Part shown: positions 1 through 4,757 of the stretch, one piece after another | How the letters are laid out: every line of letters starts with the position of its first letter | How positions within the stretch are numbered: position 1 is the stretch's first letter | Assembly (NCBI GenBank): GCA_900557255.1 | Contig: USSA01000194.1 | Location: 1 to 5,079 of the forward strand | Reading direction: 5' to 3' | Length of the DNA: 5,079 nucleotides | DNA from: an uncultured Prevotella sp. | GTDB taxonomy: Bacteria > Bacteroidota > Bacteroidia > Bacteroidales > Bacteroidaceae | The notes under the pieces: model-generated | Told to the model about the DNA's origin: nothing | What the model saw: the letters and a program-made list of their open reading frames with translations, nothing else | Databases searched by the model: none | Program-made: the position numbers and the translations under genes

Positions 1-119
1 GAAGTTACAAACTGTAAGAGAATTAAGTCTTAAATTTATTTAGTGGACACTAGTGTTGTACGCAATATAACAACAATACGTTTAAGGTCACAAAATGATG
101 AAGTCGTAGTTACCCTCCT

Positions 120-253
120 GTAGAAAGTCGAATAATGTCTATTCGTGGAATCAAATTATGATAGATAGAGACTTGGCTGAACTTTACGGAGTGGAAACTA
201 AAAGATTAAACGAGGCTGTAAAACGTAATATAGAACTCCTGATTTTAGAATAA
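120..253 (+). pseudogene. ORF6N-domain (KilA-N/antirepressor-like) gene remnant, frameshifted
   Basis: This is a fragment of an ORF6N domain, a probable DNA-binding domain common in phage antirepressors and in Bacteroidales chromosomal genes. In one frame (120-158) the text VESRIMSIRGIKL can be read. It then needs one missing base near 155-160 to continue in the next frame (158-253) as MIDRDLAELYGVETKRLNEA and VKRNIE, the typical core of the domain (IRG…MIDRDLAELYGV…KRLNEAVKRN). After NIE the expected RFPEDF-type continuation is lost and a stop follows at 251-253. Upstream, a third frame reads QNDEVVVTLL from 91 to 120 and ends in a stop at 121-123; it may be more of the same gene after another frameshift, but I am not sure of this. 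No single open frame covers the domain and the C-terminal two thirds are absent, so it is non-functional as it stands. I recognise the domain from residue pattern only. Confidence 0.75.
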
Positions 254-336
254 GAATAAATCCATACACAAAGGATTTTACACCAATCGAAAAAACTCAT
301 AAAGAATATGACAGACTTGGTATCACAATATATTAA
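229..336 (+). pseudogene. 35-codon C-terminal tail of an unidentified protein
   Basis: An open stretch bounded upstream by a stop at 226-228 reads YRTPDFRIRINPYTKDFTPI, then EKTHKEYDRLGITIY, and stops at 334-336. It has no start codon and overlaps the end of the ORF6N fragment in another frame. The amino-acid composition is that of an ordinary soluble protein, unlike the random translations around it, so I take it as the 3' end of a gene whose body has been deleted. The lost junction probably lies near 229-245, where the ORF6N homology stops. I do not recognise the family. It could also be a chance open frame, since it is only 35 codons long. Confidence 0.4.
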
Positions 337-739
337 GAAAGGACTACATAGTCTTTATTACGCTTTTTATGTTATAATAGAAGGAATTTTTAAAGTAAGT
401 CATTCATGGAATCCCATAATCAGCATTGCGGGAATTATATCGCTTTTAGTAGCACTTCCACTAATTAGCATAATTAGATTGCTATTTCTATGCTGGATGG
501 ATCTTGATATTCCTGTGAATACTGCAACAATAATTTGCATAATTATATGGAATGGTTTATACTGGTTGACATATCATTATTATTTTCCTGTATACGAAAA
601 AATTGAACAAAAATTTCAAAAAGATAGTATGTTGTCCAAAATAGTTTTTGGGATGTTTGCGATTGCAGTTATTTGTATATCAATCCACATCAATTGTTGG
701 CTATCAGAGCTTTATCTAATAAAATGGAAAAGCCTATGA
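308..739 (+). CDS. Small three-helix membrane protein of unknown function
   Basis: A 143-residue protein with no family I recognise. Three hydrophobic stretches fit membrane helices at about residues 37-62 (IISIAGIISLLVALPLISII and following), 72-93 (isoleucine-rich, then WNGLYWLTYHYYF) and 110-132 (LSKIVFGMFAIAVICISIHI). A basic amphipathic start (YIKKGLHSLYYAF) precedes them, and a charged loop (YEKIEQKFQKDS) lies between helices 2 and 3. There is no signal peptide, catalytic motif or cysteine cluster. The ATG at 308 is the only one before the first helix; the next methionine is residue 63. It overlaps the gene tail ending at 336, and there is no clear ribosome binding site, so the start is uncertain. 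An AAGAAAGGA at 336-344 lies inside the frame. The gene is AT-rich like the lipoprotein gene downstream, and a terminator follows it. Location in the inner membrane is inferred. Confidence 0.6.
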   Translation: MTDLVSQYIKKGLHSLYYAFYVIIEGIFKVSHSWNPIISIAGIISLLVALPLISIIRLLFLCWMDLDIPVNTATIICIIIWNGLYWLTYHYYFPVYEKIEQKFQKDSMLSKIVFGMFAIAVICISIHINCWLSELYLIKWKSL

Positions 740-761
740 TAATCATCATCTAAAATAGGAA

Positions 762-796
762 GGTGCGTCACAGACTTATGACACACCCTCTTTTAT
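762..796 (+). terminator. Hairpin terminator after the membrane protein gene
   Basis: GGTGCGTCA (762-770) pairs with TGACACACC (779-787) around an 8-base loop, giving a 9-bp stem with one C/A mismatch. The stem is followed by TCTTTTAT. Its position 22 bp after the stop at 739 and before the ATG at 816 suits a rho-independent terminator, which would separate the membrane protein gene from the lipoprotein gene. Confidence 0.6.
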
Positions 797-815
797 AATA
801 GTAAAAATACGCTTT

Positions 816-1349
816 ATGAAAATTGTTACTTTTTGTATATATATAACTATTTGTTTTCTAATTATTGGTTGCAAAAAAAGTACTTCAACTATTAGAGACA
901 ACGCCTATGATTCTGTGGAAAAATATGAAACAGAATTAGAAAAATTATGCTTAGAATCGCATAATGGTTCTGTAACATATTCAATAAGAATAAAAACAGA
1001 AGACTTAACTAATGATTATGAGTACAAGTATTTAGGTTCATTAAAAATTAAGAAAAATAATTTTAAAGTAATACAACAAAAAATATTGTCAGGTCAGTAT
1101 CAAGATTCACAAAGAGCGGCAGTTTCTATAAGATTGTTCTTAAAGGGAAAATTATATGGAGAATTTACCGGATTGAACAACTTTTACAAGATTAAAATTA
1201 CATCAAATACTCTTTGTTTATATAATTATGAAACAAAAAGTAGGTCTATATTTGAACTAAAGGATTCTATACCAAATCTATTGTTTTTCCCTTATAATGA
1301 TAAAGACAGTCTATCAAGTGGAGACATTTTTTATTTTAATAGGCCTTAA
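816..1349 (+). CDS. Small predicted lipoprotein, unknown function, C-terminus fused to IS end
   Basis: A 177-residue protein starting with a lipoprotein signal: MK, a hydrophobic stretch (IVTFCIYITICFLIIG) and cysteine 19 in the lipobox LIIGC, followed by KKSTST. It should be cleaved by signal peptidase II and anchored by lipid. The mature part is hydrophilic with alternating strand-like segments (SVTYSIRIKTEDL, YKYLGSLKIKKNNFKV, AAVSIRLFLKGKLYGEFTG) and suggests a small beta-rich domain, but I recognise no family. A TATAAT at 794-799 precedes the ATG but I see no Bacteroides-type -33. The last codons read FNR-P-stop: the proline codon and the TAA (1344-1349) are the first six bases of the insertion sequence inverted repeat. 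The protein may therefore be shortened at its C-terminus, by an unknown amount. The gene is very AT-rich compared with the AraC and MATE genes. Confidence 0.6.
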   Translation: MKIVTFCIYITICFLIIGCKKSTSTIRDNAYDSVEKYETELEKLCLESHNGSVTYSIRIKTEDLTNDYEYKYLGSLKIKKNNFKVIQQKILSGQYQDSQRAAVSIRLFLKGKLYGEFTGLNNFYKIKITSNTLCLYNYETKSRSIFELKDSIPNLLFFPYNDKDSLSSGDIFYFNRP

Positions 1350-1356
1350 ATCCGCA
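1344..1356 (+). repeat. Left terminal inverted repeat of the IS remnant
   Basis: CCTTAAATCCGCA matches the complement of 1869-1881 at 12 of 13 positions and the repeat at 4205-4217 at 12 of 13. It marks the end lying downstream of the transposase gene. Its TTAA supplies the stop codon of the lipoprotein gene that runs into it. Confidence 0.8.
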
Positions 1357-1433
1357 CGTCGTAAACACAAAATCCCCTTACCCCATAAAGCGACTTGAGG
1401 TAATACGCTGGTTTAACCCAAAAAGCATGGTCT

Positions 1434-1746
1434 TTAACCAAAGTCTGTCTTGAACAGGTTGGCATAAGCATAGTTGTCTGAGTAAATGTTCAATACATGC
1501 CTACGTGATGTCTTAATCCATTTTGGAAGTTACGTTCATGTCATCGAAGATGCGTTCCCTGCCACCACAAAGATATACGCACATCAGAGAGCGTAGAATC
1601 TCGCTATATTGATAACCAAACATAGTGCATCTCAATCCCAAGGTGGAATCTATGGTTTGAGCTAAAAGAGCATCAAATTGCTCCATAATCGAAAAAATTC
1701 CCCCAAAAGGAGTGAGTTTCTCAGATTTTATTTGTAGTTTTGCCAT
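1434..1746 (-). pseudogene. IS1380-family transposase, two internal deletions and a frameshift
   Basis: The minus-strand ATG at 1746 opens a typical Bacteroides IS1380 transposase N-terminus (MAKLQIKSEKLTPFGGIFSI, MEQFDALLAQ, IDSTLGLRC, YQYSEILRSLMCVYLCGG) down to 1561. The family should continue for several hundred residues with the DDE catalytic core. Here the GG runs directly into RERIFDDMN (to about 1534), a motif from the C-terminal third where it normally follows another GG. A second jump leads to VTSK (1525-1533 and on). An extra base in the A run at 1521-1524 then shifts the frame and gives a stop at 1513. In the corrected frame the true C-terminus reads KWIKTSRRHVLNIYSDN, YAYANLFKTDFG and stops at 1434-1436. 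The catalytic residues are deleted, so the protein is inactive. The 77-codon open frame left (1513-1746) could still be translated as a short peptide. Confidence 0.85.
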
Positions 1747-1814
1747 GTCATTCAGAATTTTGTTTGTTTTTATTTTGCAACACTAAGATAAGTGAAATTT
1801 CTGACATGGCAAAA
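1738..1814. repeat. 13-bp perfect inverted repeat covering the transposase start codon
   Basis: TTTTGCCATGTCA at 1738-1750 and TGACATGGCAAAA at 1802-1814 are perfect complements. On the minus strand the first arm contains the transposase start (tgacATGGCA). The other arm overlaps the -33 element and so lies upstream of the predicted transcription start. A transcript entering from outside the element would contain both arms and could hide the start codon; the element's own transcript would not. The pairing is seen directly, the role is inferred by analogy with IS10 and IS50. Confidence 0.7.
1783..1813 (-). promoter_or_regulatory. Predicted transposase promoter (Bacteroides -33/-7 type)
   Basis: Read on the minus strand, TTTG (1813-1810) is followed after 19 bases by TATCTTAG (1790-1783). 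The Bacteroides consensus is TTTG, 19-21 bases, TAnnTTTG, so this is one mismatch from ideal. Transcription would start near 1775, about 30 bases before the transposase ATG at 1746. The match was found by eye. Confidence 0.6.
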
Positions 1815-1815
1815 T

Positions 1816-1840
1816 CCTGAGCAACTTTTTGTTGCTCAGG
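1816..1840 (-). terminator. Perfect 10-bp hairpin near the IS end, possible read-through terminator
   Basis: CCTGAGCAAC (1816-1825) and GTTGCTCAGG (1831-1840) form a perfect 10-bp stem with a five-base loop. Read on the minus strand, toward the transposase, the stem is followed by ATTTTG, a short U run. It lies between the outer end of the element and the transposase promoter, a position suited to stopping transcription that enters the element. On the plus strand no U run follows. It might instead be a transposase binding site. Confidence 0.5.
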
Positions 1841-1868
1841 GTATTATAAAAGTTAAAATTTATAGTGT

Positions 1869-1881
1869 TGCGGAATTAAGG
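1869..1881 (-). repeat. Right terminal inverted repeat of the IS remnant
   Basis: On the minus strand this reads CCTTAATTCCGCA, matching the left repeat at 12 of 13 positions. It is the transposase-promoter end. Its last bases (AATTAAGG on the plus strand) lie only 3 bases before the ATG of the AraC-family gene at 1885. A 9-bp inverted repeat (GCAACACTA at 1777-1785, TAGTGTTGC at 1863-1871) also links this end to the region just inside the promoter. Confidence 0.8.
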
Positions 1882-1884
1882 TAT

Positions 1885-2733
1885 ATGTCTCGGTTACCCA
1901 TCCATAGAAGTTCACAACTCTCAGATTTCGGAGTCTATCTGAAGACCGTCATCTCTCGGACATCGGCATCTTCAGAAAGATACGCCTTTTCTCATACCGA
2001 CGATTATTATTTCTTTGGCTTCATAGAGGGTGGGCAATGCTGTCTGAATATTGATTTCGAGGAATACACTTTCGGGAAAGGAAGTCTGGCTATCATTCTA
2101 CCCGGGCAGGTGCATCGTATCATCGACGCTTCCAATCTTTCTGCAAAATTTCTGGTTGTCGACTCGGTATTGGTGGATAAGGAGGAAAAACGAACGCTTG
2201 AGAGATACGGTCGCCCTCAAATACAACTATCCGACATATCGGAACAGAAACTATTATTATCACTTCTTGACAGCAAACTGAGTGGCATGGAAAATCCATC
2301 TGCCAAAGCAGTCGTTCAGCGACTGACCACCGTCATTGTAGGGTTAGTCGTGGAGAACATTGTAAATGCAACGATAGCTCAATCCAAATTGCAGGGGACA
2401 GTGACCAGACACAAGGAAATAGTATGGGAATTTCGGGATTTGTTGGAAAGCAATATCCGAAGCAAACGTTCGCCATCATTCTATGCCGGGCGGCTGAACA
2501 TTACCGTTGCCTACCTGAATGAAGCTGTAAATTCTGTTCTGGGGACAAGTGTGAGCCACCATATCCAAAACGAGATTATTTTGTTGGCTAAACGTCAATT
2601 GGTCTATACTACAGATTCCATCAAAGAGATTGCACATAGTTTAGGCTTTAACGATTACTCCTACTTCACACGGCTGTTTACCAAGGTTGCAGGCGTTTCT
2701 CCCACGCTCTTCAGAAGGACTTACCACGAATAG
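1885..2733 (+). CDS. AraC-family transcriptional regulator
   Basis: A 282-residue regulator starting MSRLPIHRSSQLSDFGVYLK, a start pattern usual for Bacteroidales AraC proteins. Residues about 1-110 form the effector-sensing, cupin-like half (for example FSHTDDYYFFGFIEGGQCCL and FGKGSLAIILPGQVHRI). Residues about 196-282 are the DNA-binding domain with two helix-turn-helix units. The second is clear: SIKEIAHSLGFNDYSYFTRL, then FTKVAGVSPTLFRR. The frame stays open upstream to a GTG at 1792, but that stretch is insertion sequence DNA, so I choose the ATG at 1885. The family's usual length of about 280 supports an intact protein. The MATE gene follows on the same strand after 95 bp and is the likely target. 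The native promoter is missing: the insertion sequence end stops 3 bases before the start codon, and AAGG in its repeat is the only ribosome-binding-like element. The effector is unknown. Confidence 0.88.
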   Translation: MSRLPIHRSSQLSDFGVYLKTVISRTSASSERYAFSHTDDYYFFGFIEGGQCCLNIDFEEYTFGKGSLAIILPGQVHRIIDASNLSAKFLVVDSVLVDKEEKRTLERYGRPQIQLSDISEQKLLLSLLDSKLSGMENPSAKAVVQRLTTVIVGLVVENIVNATIAQSKLQGTVTRHKEIVWEFRDLLESNIRSKRSPSFYAGRLNITVAYLNEAVNSVLGTSVSHHIQNEIILLAKRQLVYTTDSIKEIAHSLGFNDYSYFTRLFTKVAGVSPTLFRRTYHE

Positions 2734-2757
2734 TGCTATCATTACCGTTGTCCGTCT

Positions 2758-2789
2758 ATTGTGAAAGCTTGTATTTCACCGTACCTTTG
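2758..2789 (+). promoter_or_regulatory. Predicted promoter of the MATE gene with inverted-repeat operator
   Basis: TACCTTTG at 2782-2789 is an exact match to the Bacteroides -7 consensus TAnnTTTG. ATTG at 2758-2761, one mismatch from the -33 TTTG, lies 20 bases upstream. The start point would be near 2796, leaving a leader of about 33 bases. Within the spacer, GTGAAA (2761-2766) and TTTCAC (2774-2779) form an inverted repeat with 7 bases between the arms, well placed for a repressor or activator, possibly the AraC protein encoded just upstream. The AAGGA at 2816-2820, 8 bases before the ATG at 2829, is a rather good ribosome binding site for this group. Confidence 0.6.
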
Positions 2790-2828
2790 CAGCGAAATTT
2801 ATTCACTTAAAAAGAAAGGATTATAAGA

Positions 2829-4187
2829 ATGAACAACGCTGTTAATATTTTGCGAGAAGGAAGTATGATGAAAGCCCTGACAAAGTTGGGGATACCTATT
2901 GTCATCGCAATGCTGATTATGGCAATATACAATGTGGTAGATACTTTTTGGGTTGCACGTCTTGGAACTCTTCCTGTCGCCGCTGTATCGGTTGTTTTCC
3001 CTATATCGTTGTTATTTCTTGGGATAGGACTGATGTTCGGTGTCGGAGGCGGAGTGTATATATCCCGTCTGTTGGGAGCGAAACAGGTTGTCAAGGCAAG
3101 TCAGGTCGCTTCCGTCTCAGTGATAACCTCTGTGATGTTGGCAGCTCTCATTGCCCTTGTGTGCAATGCGTTCCTGCCGGACATCCTACTTTTCATGGGA
3201 GCAAACGAGGAGATGATAAGTTTGGCAGAATCCTACGGCAGGCTTTTTATCATCAGTTGTGTCATAGGGACATTGAATGTGTCCATGTCCAATATCATTG
3301 TTTCACAAGGTGCGTCGAAGACATCTGCGTCGGCAATGATCATCGGCTCTATCGTTAATGTTGCATTAGACCCCTTGTTTATATACACTTTCAATTGGGG
3401 TGTGGAAGGTGCTGCATGGGCAACTATTCTTTCAAGAATCATCACGACAGCTATTTACATCCGTTTCCTTACGAAAGCAGAGGTAAAAGTATCTCTTGCC
3501 TTGTTCGCTCCCACGATAAGAATATACGCAGACATCATTAAGATTGGTATCTCTATGCTCTTTTTGCAACTACTCCAGACCCTTTCCATCTGTTTGTTGC
3601 AGAAAGCCGCTGTGAAATATGGGGCAGAGGCTGTTGCGGCTGTGGGTATCGTCCTGAAAATCGTCACATTGGGAACAAACGTGGTCTTCGGATTTGTAAA
3701 AGGACTCCAACCTATGGCAGGCTATAACTACGGGGCAGGCAATTTTCAAAGATTAAGGGAAGCGGTGTGCTGTTCTCTGATACTCTCAACCTCGTTTTGT
3801 GTGCTCTGGAGTATTCTTATAGTCATTTTTACCTCTCCTATCATCAGTTGTTTCGGTAAAGACGAAACAATGCAGGAAATAGCAAGAATTGCGCTTAGAG
3901 CCAATACGATTATGTTCTTCACTTTCGGATTCCAATTTGTGTATTCCACACTATATATGGCAATCGGAAGAGCAAGGCAAAGTCTTCTGCTAAACATCGG
4001 ACGGCAAGGTTTGTTTTTTATCCCTATAATATTGCTGCTTCCATCGTATTGGGAACTAAATGGAGTGCTTTATGCACAGCCTATTGCCGACGTCTTTGCA
4101 ACTTTAATGACACTGTTCTTTGCTGTCCGAATTCATAAGGAGATAGGTCATAAATCACATCTCACAACAGAGAATCTGCAATGTTGA
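2829..4187 (+). CDS. MATE-family multidrug/metabolite efflux transporter
   Basis: A complete 452-residue integral membrane protein of the MATE family, which exports drugs or metabolites in exchange for sodium or protons across the inner membrane. The N-terminus is characteristic: REGSMMKALTKLGIPIVIAM, then AIYNVVDTFWVARLGTLPVA, with the conserved aspartate of helix 1 and the loop before helix 2. The LFGVGGG-like motif appears as MFGVGGGVYISRLLGAKQ. The second half repeats the fold (IKIGISMLFLQLLQTLSICL, then AVAAVGIVLKIVTLGTNVVF, GFVKGLQPMAGYNYGAGNF). About 12 membrane helices in two MatE units fit the length, which is normal for the family. Substrate and coupling ion cannot be told from sequence alone. 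The gene lies 95 bp after the AraC gene with its own promoter. No terminator is visible before the insertion sequence fragment 17 bp downstream. Both genes are GC-richer than those at 308-1349, suggesting a separate origin. Confidence 0.93.
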   Translation: MNNAVNILREGSMMKALTKLGIPIVIAMLIMAIYNVVDTFWVARLGTLPVAAVSVVFPISLLFLGIGLMFGVGGGVYISRLLGAKQVVKASQVASVSVITSVMLAALIALVCNAFLPDILLFMGANEEMISLAESYGRLFIISCVIGTLNVSMSNIIVSQGASKTSASAMIIGSIVNVALDPLFIYTFNWGVEGAAWATILSRIITTAIYIRFLTKAEVKVSLALFAPTIRIYADIIKIGISMLFLQLLQTLSICLLQKAAVKYGAEAVAAVGIVLKIVTLGTNVVFGFVKGLQPMAGYNYGAGNFQRLREAVCCSLILSTSFCVLWSILIVIFTSPIISCFGKDETMQEIARIALRANTIMFFTFGFQFVYSTLYMAIGRARQSLLLNIGRQGLFFIPIILLLPSYWELNGVLYAQPIADVFATLMTLFFAVRIHKEIGHKSHLTTENLQC

Positions 4188-4204
4188 ACCATAAAAGATA
4201 TGAT

Positions 4205-4217
4205 CCTCAAATCCGCA
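4205..4217 (+). repeat. Terminal inverted repeat of the second IS fragment
   Basis: CCTCAAATCCGCA differs at one position from CCTTAAATCCGCA at 1344-1356 and at two from the right repeat of the first element. It lies 17 bp after the MATE stop codon and marks the right edge of the AraC-MATE segment. Confidence 0.7.
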
Positions 4218-4324
4218 ACCTATAGGGTTTAGTGGGATTTTGCTTGCAAAGCGTCAAAATTCATTTTATTGTACATATTTCTTGCACAACAGAAATGTCG
4301 CAGACACAAAATCCCCTTACCCCA
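4205..4324 (+). mobile_element. End fragment of a second IS1380-like element
   Basis: The fragment begins with CCTCAAATCCGCA (4205-4217), 12 of 13 identical to the left repeat of the first element. It continues CAAC-CTATA much as the right repeat does (CAACACTATA). At 4297-4324 it matches 1358-1385 of the first element at 26 of 28 bases, with 21 in a row identical (4304-4324 and 1365-1385). The orientation is the same as the left end of the first element. The about 78 bases between repeat and matching block are absent from the first copy. Homology ends at 4324, where a nuclease-like gene begins mid-frame, so the rest of this element, including its transposase, is gone. Confidence 0.75.
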
Positions 4325-4699
4325 GTAACCTCAATTCCGTTAATTCCGATTGTTGTTTTCAATAATTCAGCAGAGTTGAAAGTTCATGTCAGTAACCATA
4401 TAGTTGTAAACAGATGTAATTTAAATTGGGCAATATCCCAATATCATGACATTATTCTAAATGCTACACAAGTAGATAGAATTATCAATACTATTCAACG
4501 ATATTACACAATAGCTGACAAGGAAGAAATAAGACAGCACGAACATAATGTTCACGACAGGCAATATAGAGCAAAGAGTTTAATAAGGCAAGGCGTTTGC
4601 CCGCAATGTGGTGGTCAGTTAGTTTTACGCAAAGGAAGATATGGCTCTTTTTATGGGTGTTCAAACTATCCTAAATGCAAGTTTACACTAAATAAATGA
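4325..4699 (+). pseudogene. NERD-domain nuclease-like protein with topoisomerase C4 zinc finger, 5' truncated
   Basis: The 124 codons after the insertion sequence junction are the C-terminal part of a NERD (nuclease-related domain) protein. The start, VTSIPLIPIVVFNNSAELKV, resembles the last strands of the NERD fold. A linker helix follows, and then a zinc finger of the topoisomerase I C-terminal type: CPQCGGQLVLRKGRYGSFYG, CSNYPKCKF, that is C-x2-C-x16-C-x5-C (first pair at 4598-4609, last at 4676-4678). Full-length relatives are usually 200-300 residues, so the N-terminal, catalytic half is missing. The frame is open back to an ATG at 4232 and another at 4295 inside the insertion sequence fragment, so a chimeric 155- or 134-residue protein could be made. 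Such proteins are thought to bind or cut DNA; this remnant could at most bind it. The NERD call is moderately sure, the zinc finger very sure. Confidence 0.75.
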
Positions 4700-4734
4700 G
4701 AGGGGAATGTATTAAGTTTATTTCCCTCTCATTT
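4694..4734. terminator. Long two-way hairpin terminator between convergent genes
   Basis: AAATGAGAGGGGAA (4694-4707) pairs along 14 bases, including one G-U pair, with TTTCCCTCTCATTT (4721-4734) around a 13-base loop. A-rich sequence precedes and TTTAGTTTAGTTAGTTT follows, so it can work on both strands. The TGA stop of the zinc finger gene (4697-4699) lies in the left arm, and the opposing gene ends at 4758. Confidence 0.75.
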
Positions 4735-4757
4735 AGTTTAGTTAGTTTCCAGAAACT

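Larger units (their letters stand above)
1344..1881 (-). mobile_element. Internally deleted IS1380-family element (Bacteroides type)
   Basis: This is a 538-bp remnant of an element that is normally about 1.6-1.7 kb in this family. The ends are near-perfect inverted repeats: CCTTAAATCCGCA at 1344-1356 and the complement of CCTTAATTCCGCA at 1869-1881 (12 of 13 match). Between them lie, on the minus strand, the transposase promoter region, the first 62 transposase codons, a short piece of the C-terminal third and the C-terminal end. At least two internal coding deletions and one frameshift are visible. A further loss near 1357/1358 is shown by comparison with the second copy at 4205-4324. I find no matching target duplication: the flanks are AATAGG on the left and TATATG on the right. 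The family call rests on remembered Bacteroides transposase sequences. Without an active transposase it could move only if one is supplied in trans. Confidence 0.85.

Noticed and set aside
47..56. Perfect 10-bp palindrome ACACTAGTGT near the left edge
   Set aside because: It is short and isolated, with no repeat partner or promoter element placed convincingly around it; a weak promoter (GTTG, 18 bases, TACGTTTA at 55-84) may be chance.
1792..1884. Upstream extension of the AraC protein from a GTG at 1792 (31 more residues)
   Set aside because: This stretch is insertion sequence DNA containing the transposase promoter, the hairpin and the terminal repeat; the translated residues have no regulator character, and the ATG at 1885 gives the usual family length.
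2051..2281. Plus-strand open frame of 76 codons inside the AraC gene
   Set aside because: It is an alternative frame of a clearly coding region, with no recognisable motif.
2948..3358. Plus-strand open frame of 136 codons inside the MATE gene
   Set aside because: It is a shadow frame of the MATE gene, with a cysteine- and arginine-rich composition typical of a wrong frame. The same applies to the minus-strand frames at 2807-3094, 3233-3445, 3455-3667 and 3746-3997.
4219..4226. Palindrome CCTATAGG just after the terminal repeat of the second insertion sequence fragment
   Set aside because: It is eight bases only and part of the element's end region, where the right end of the first copy has a similar CTATA; no independent function is indicated.
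1365..4324. The 21-base identical repeat (1365-1385 and 4304-4324) as attachment sites of an integrative element or integron-like cassette borders
   Set aside because: Both copies lie at the same distance-order from related terminal repeats and inside the first element, so they are explained as insertion sequence ends; no integrase or recombination hairpin is seen.
4745..4756. GTTTC-CA-GAAAC as an extra terminator for the minus-strand gene
   Set aside because: The loop would be only two bases, too tight for a stable hairpin; the larger stem at 4694-4734 is sufficient.
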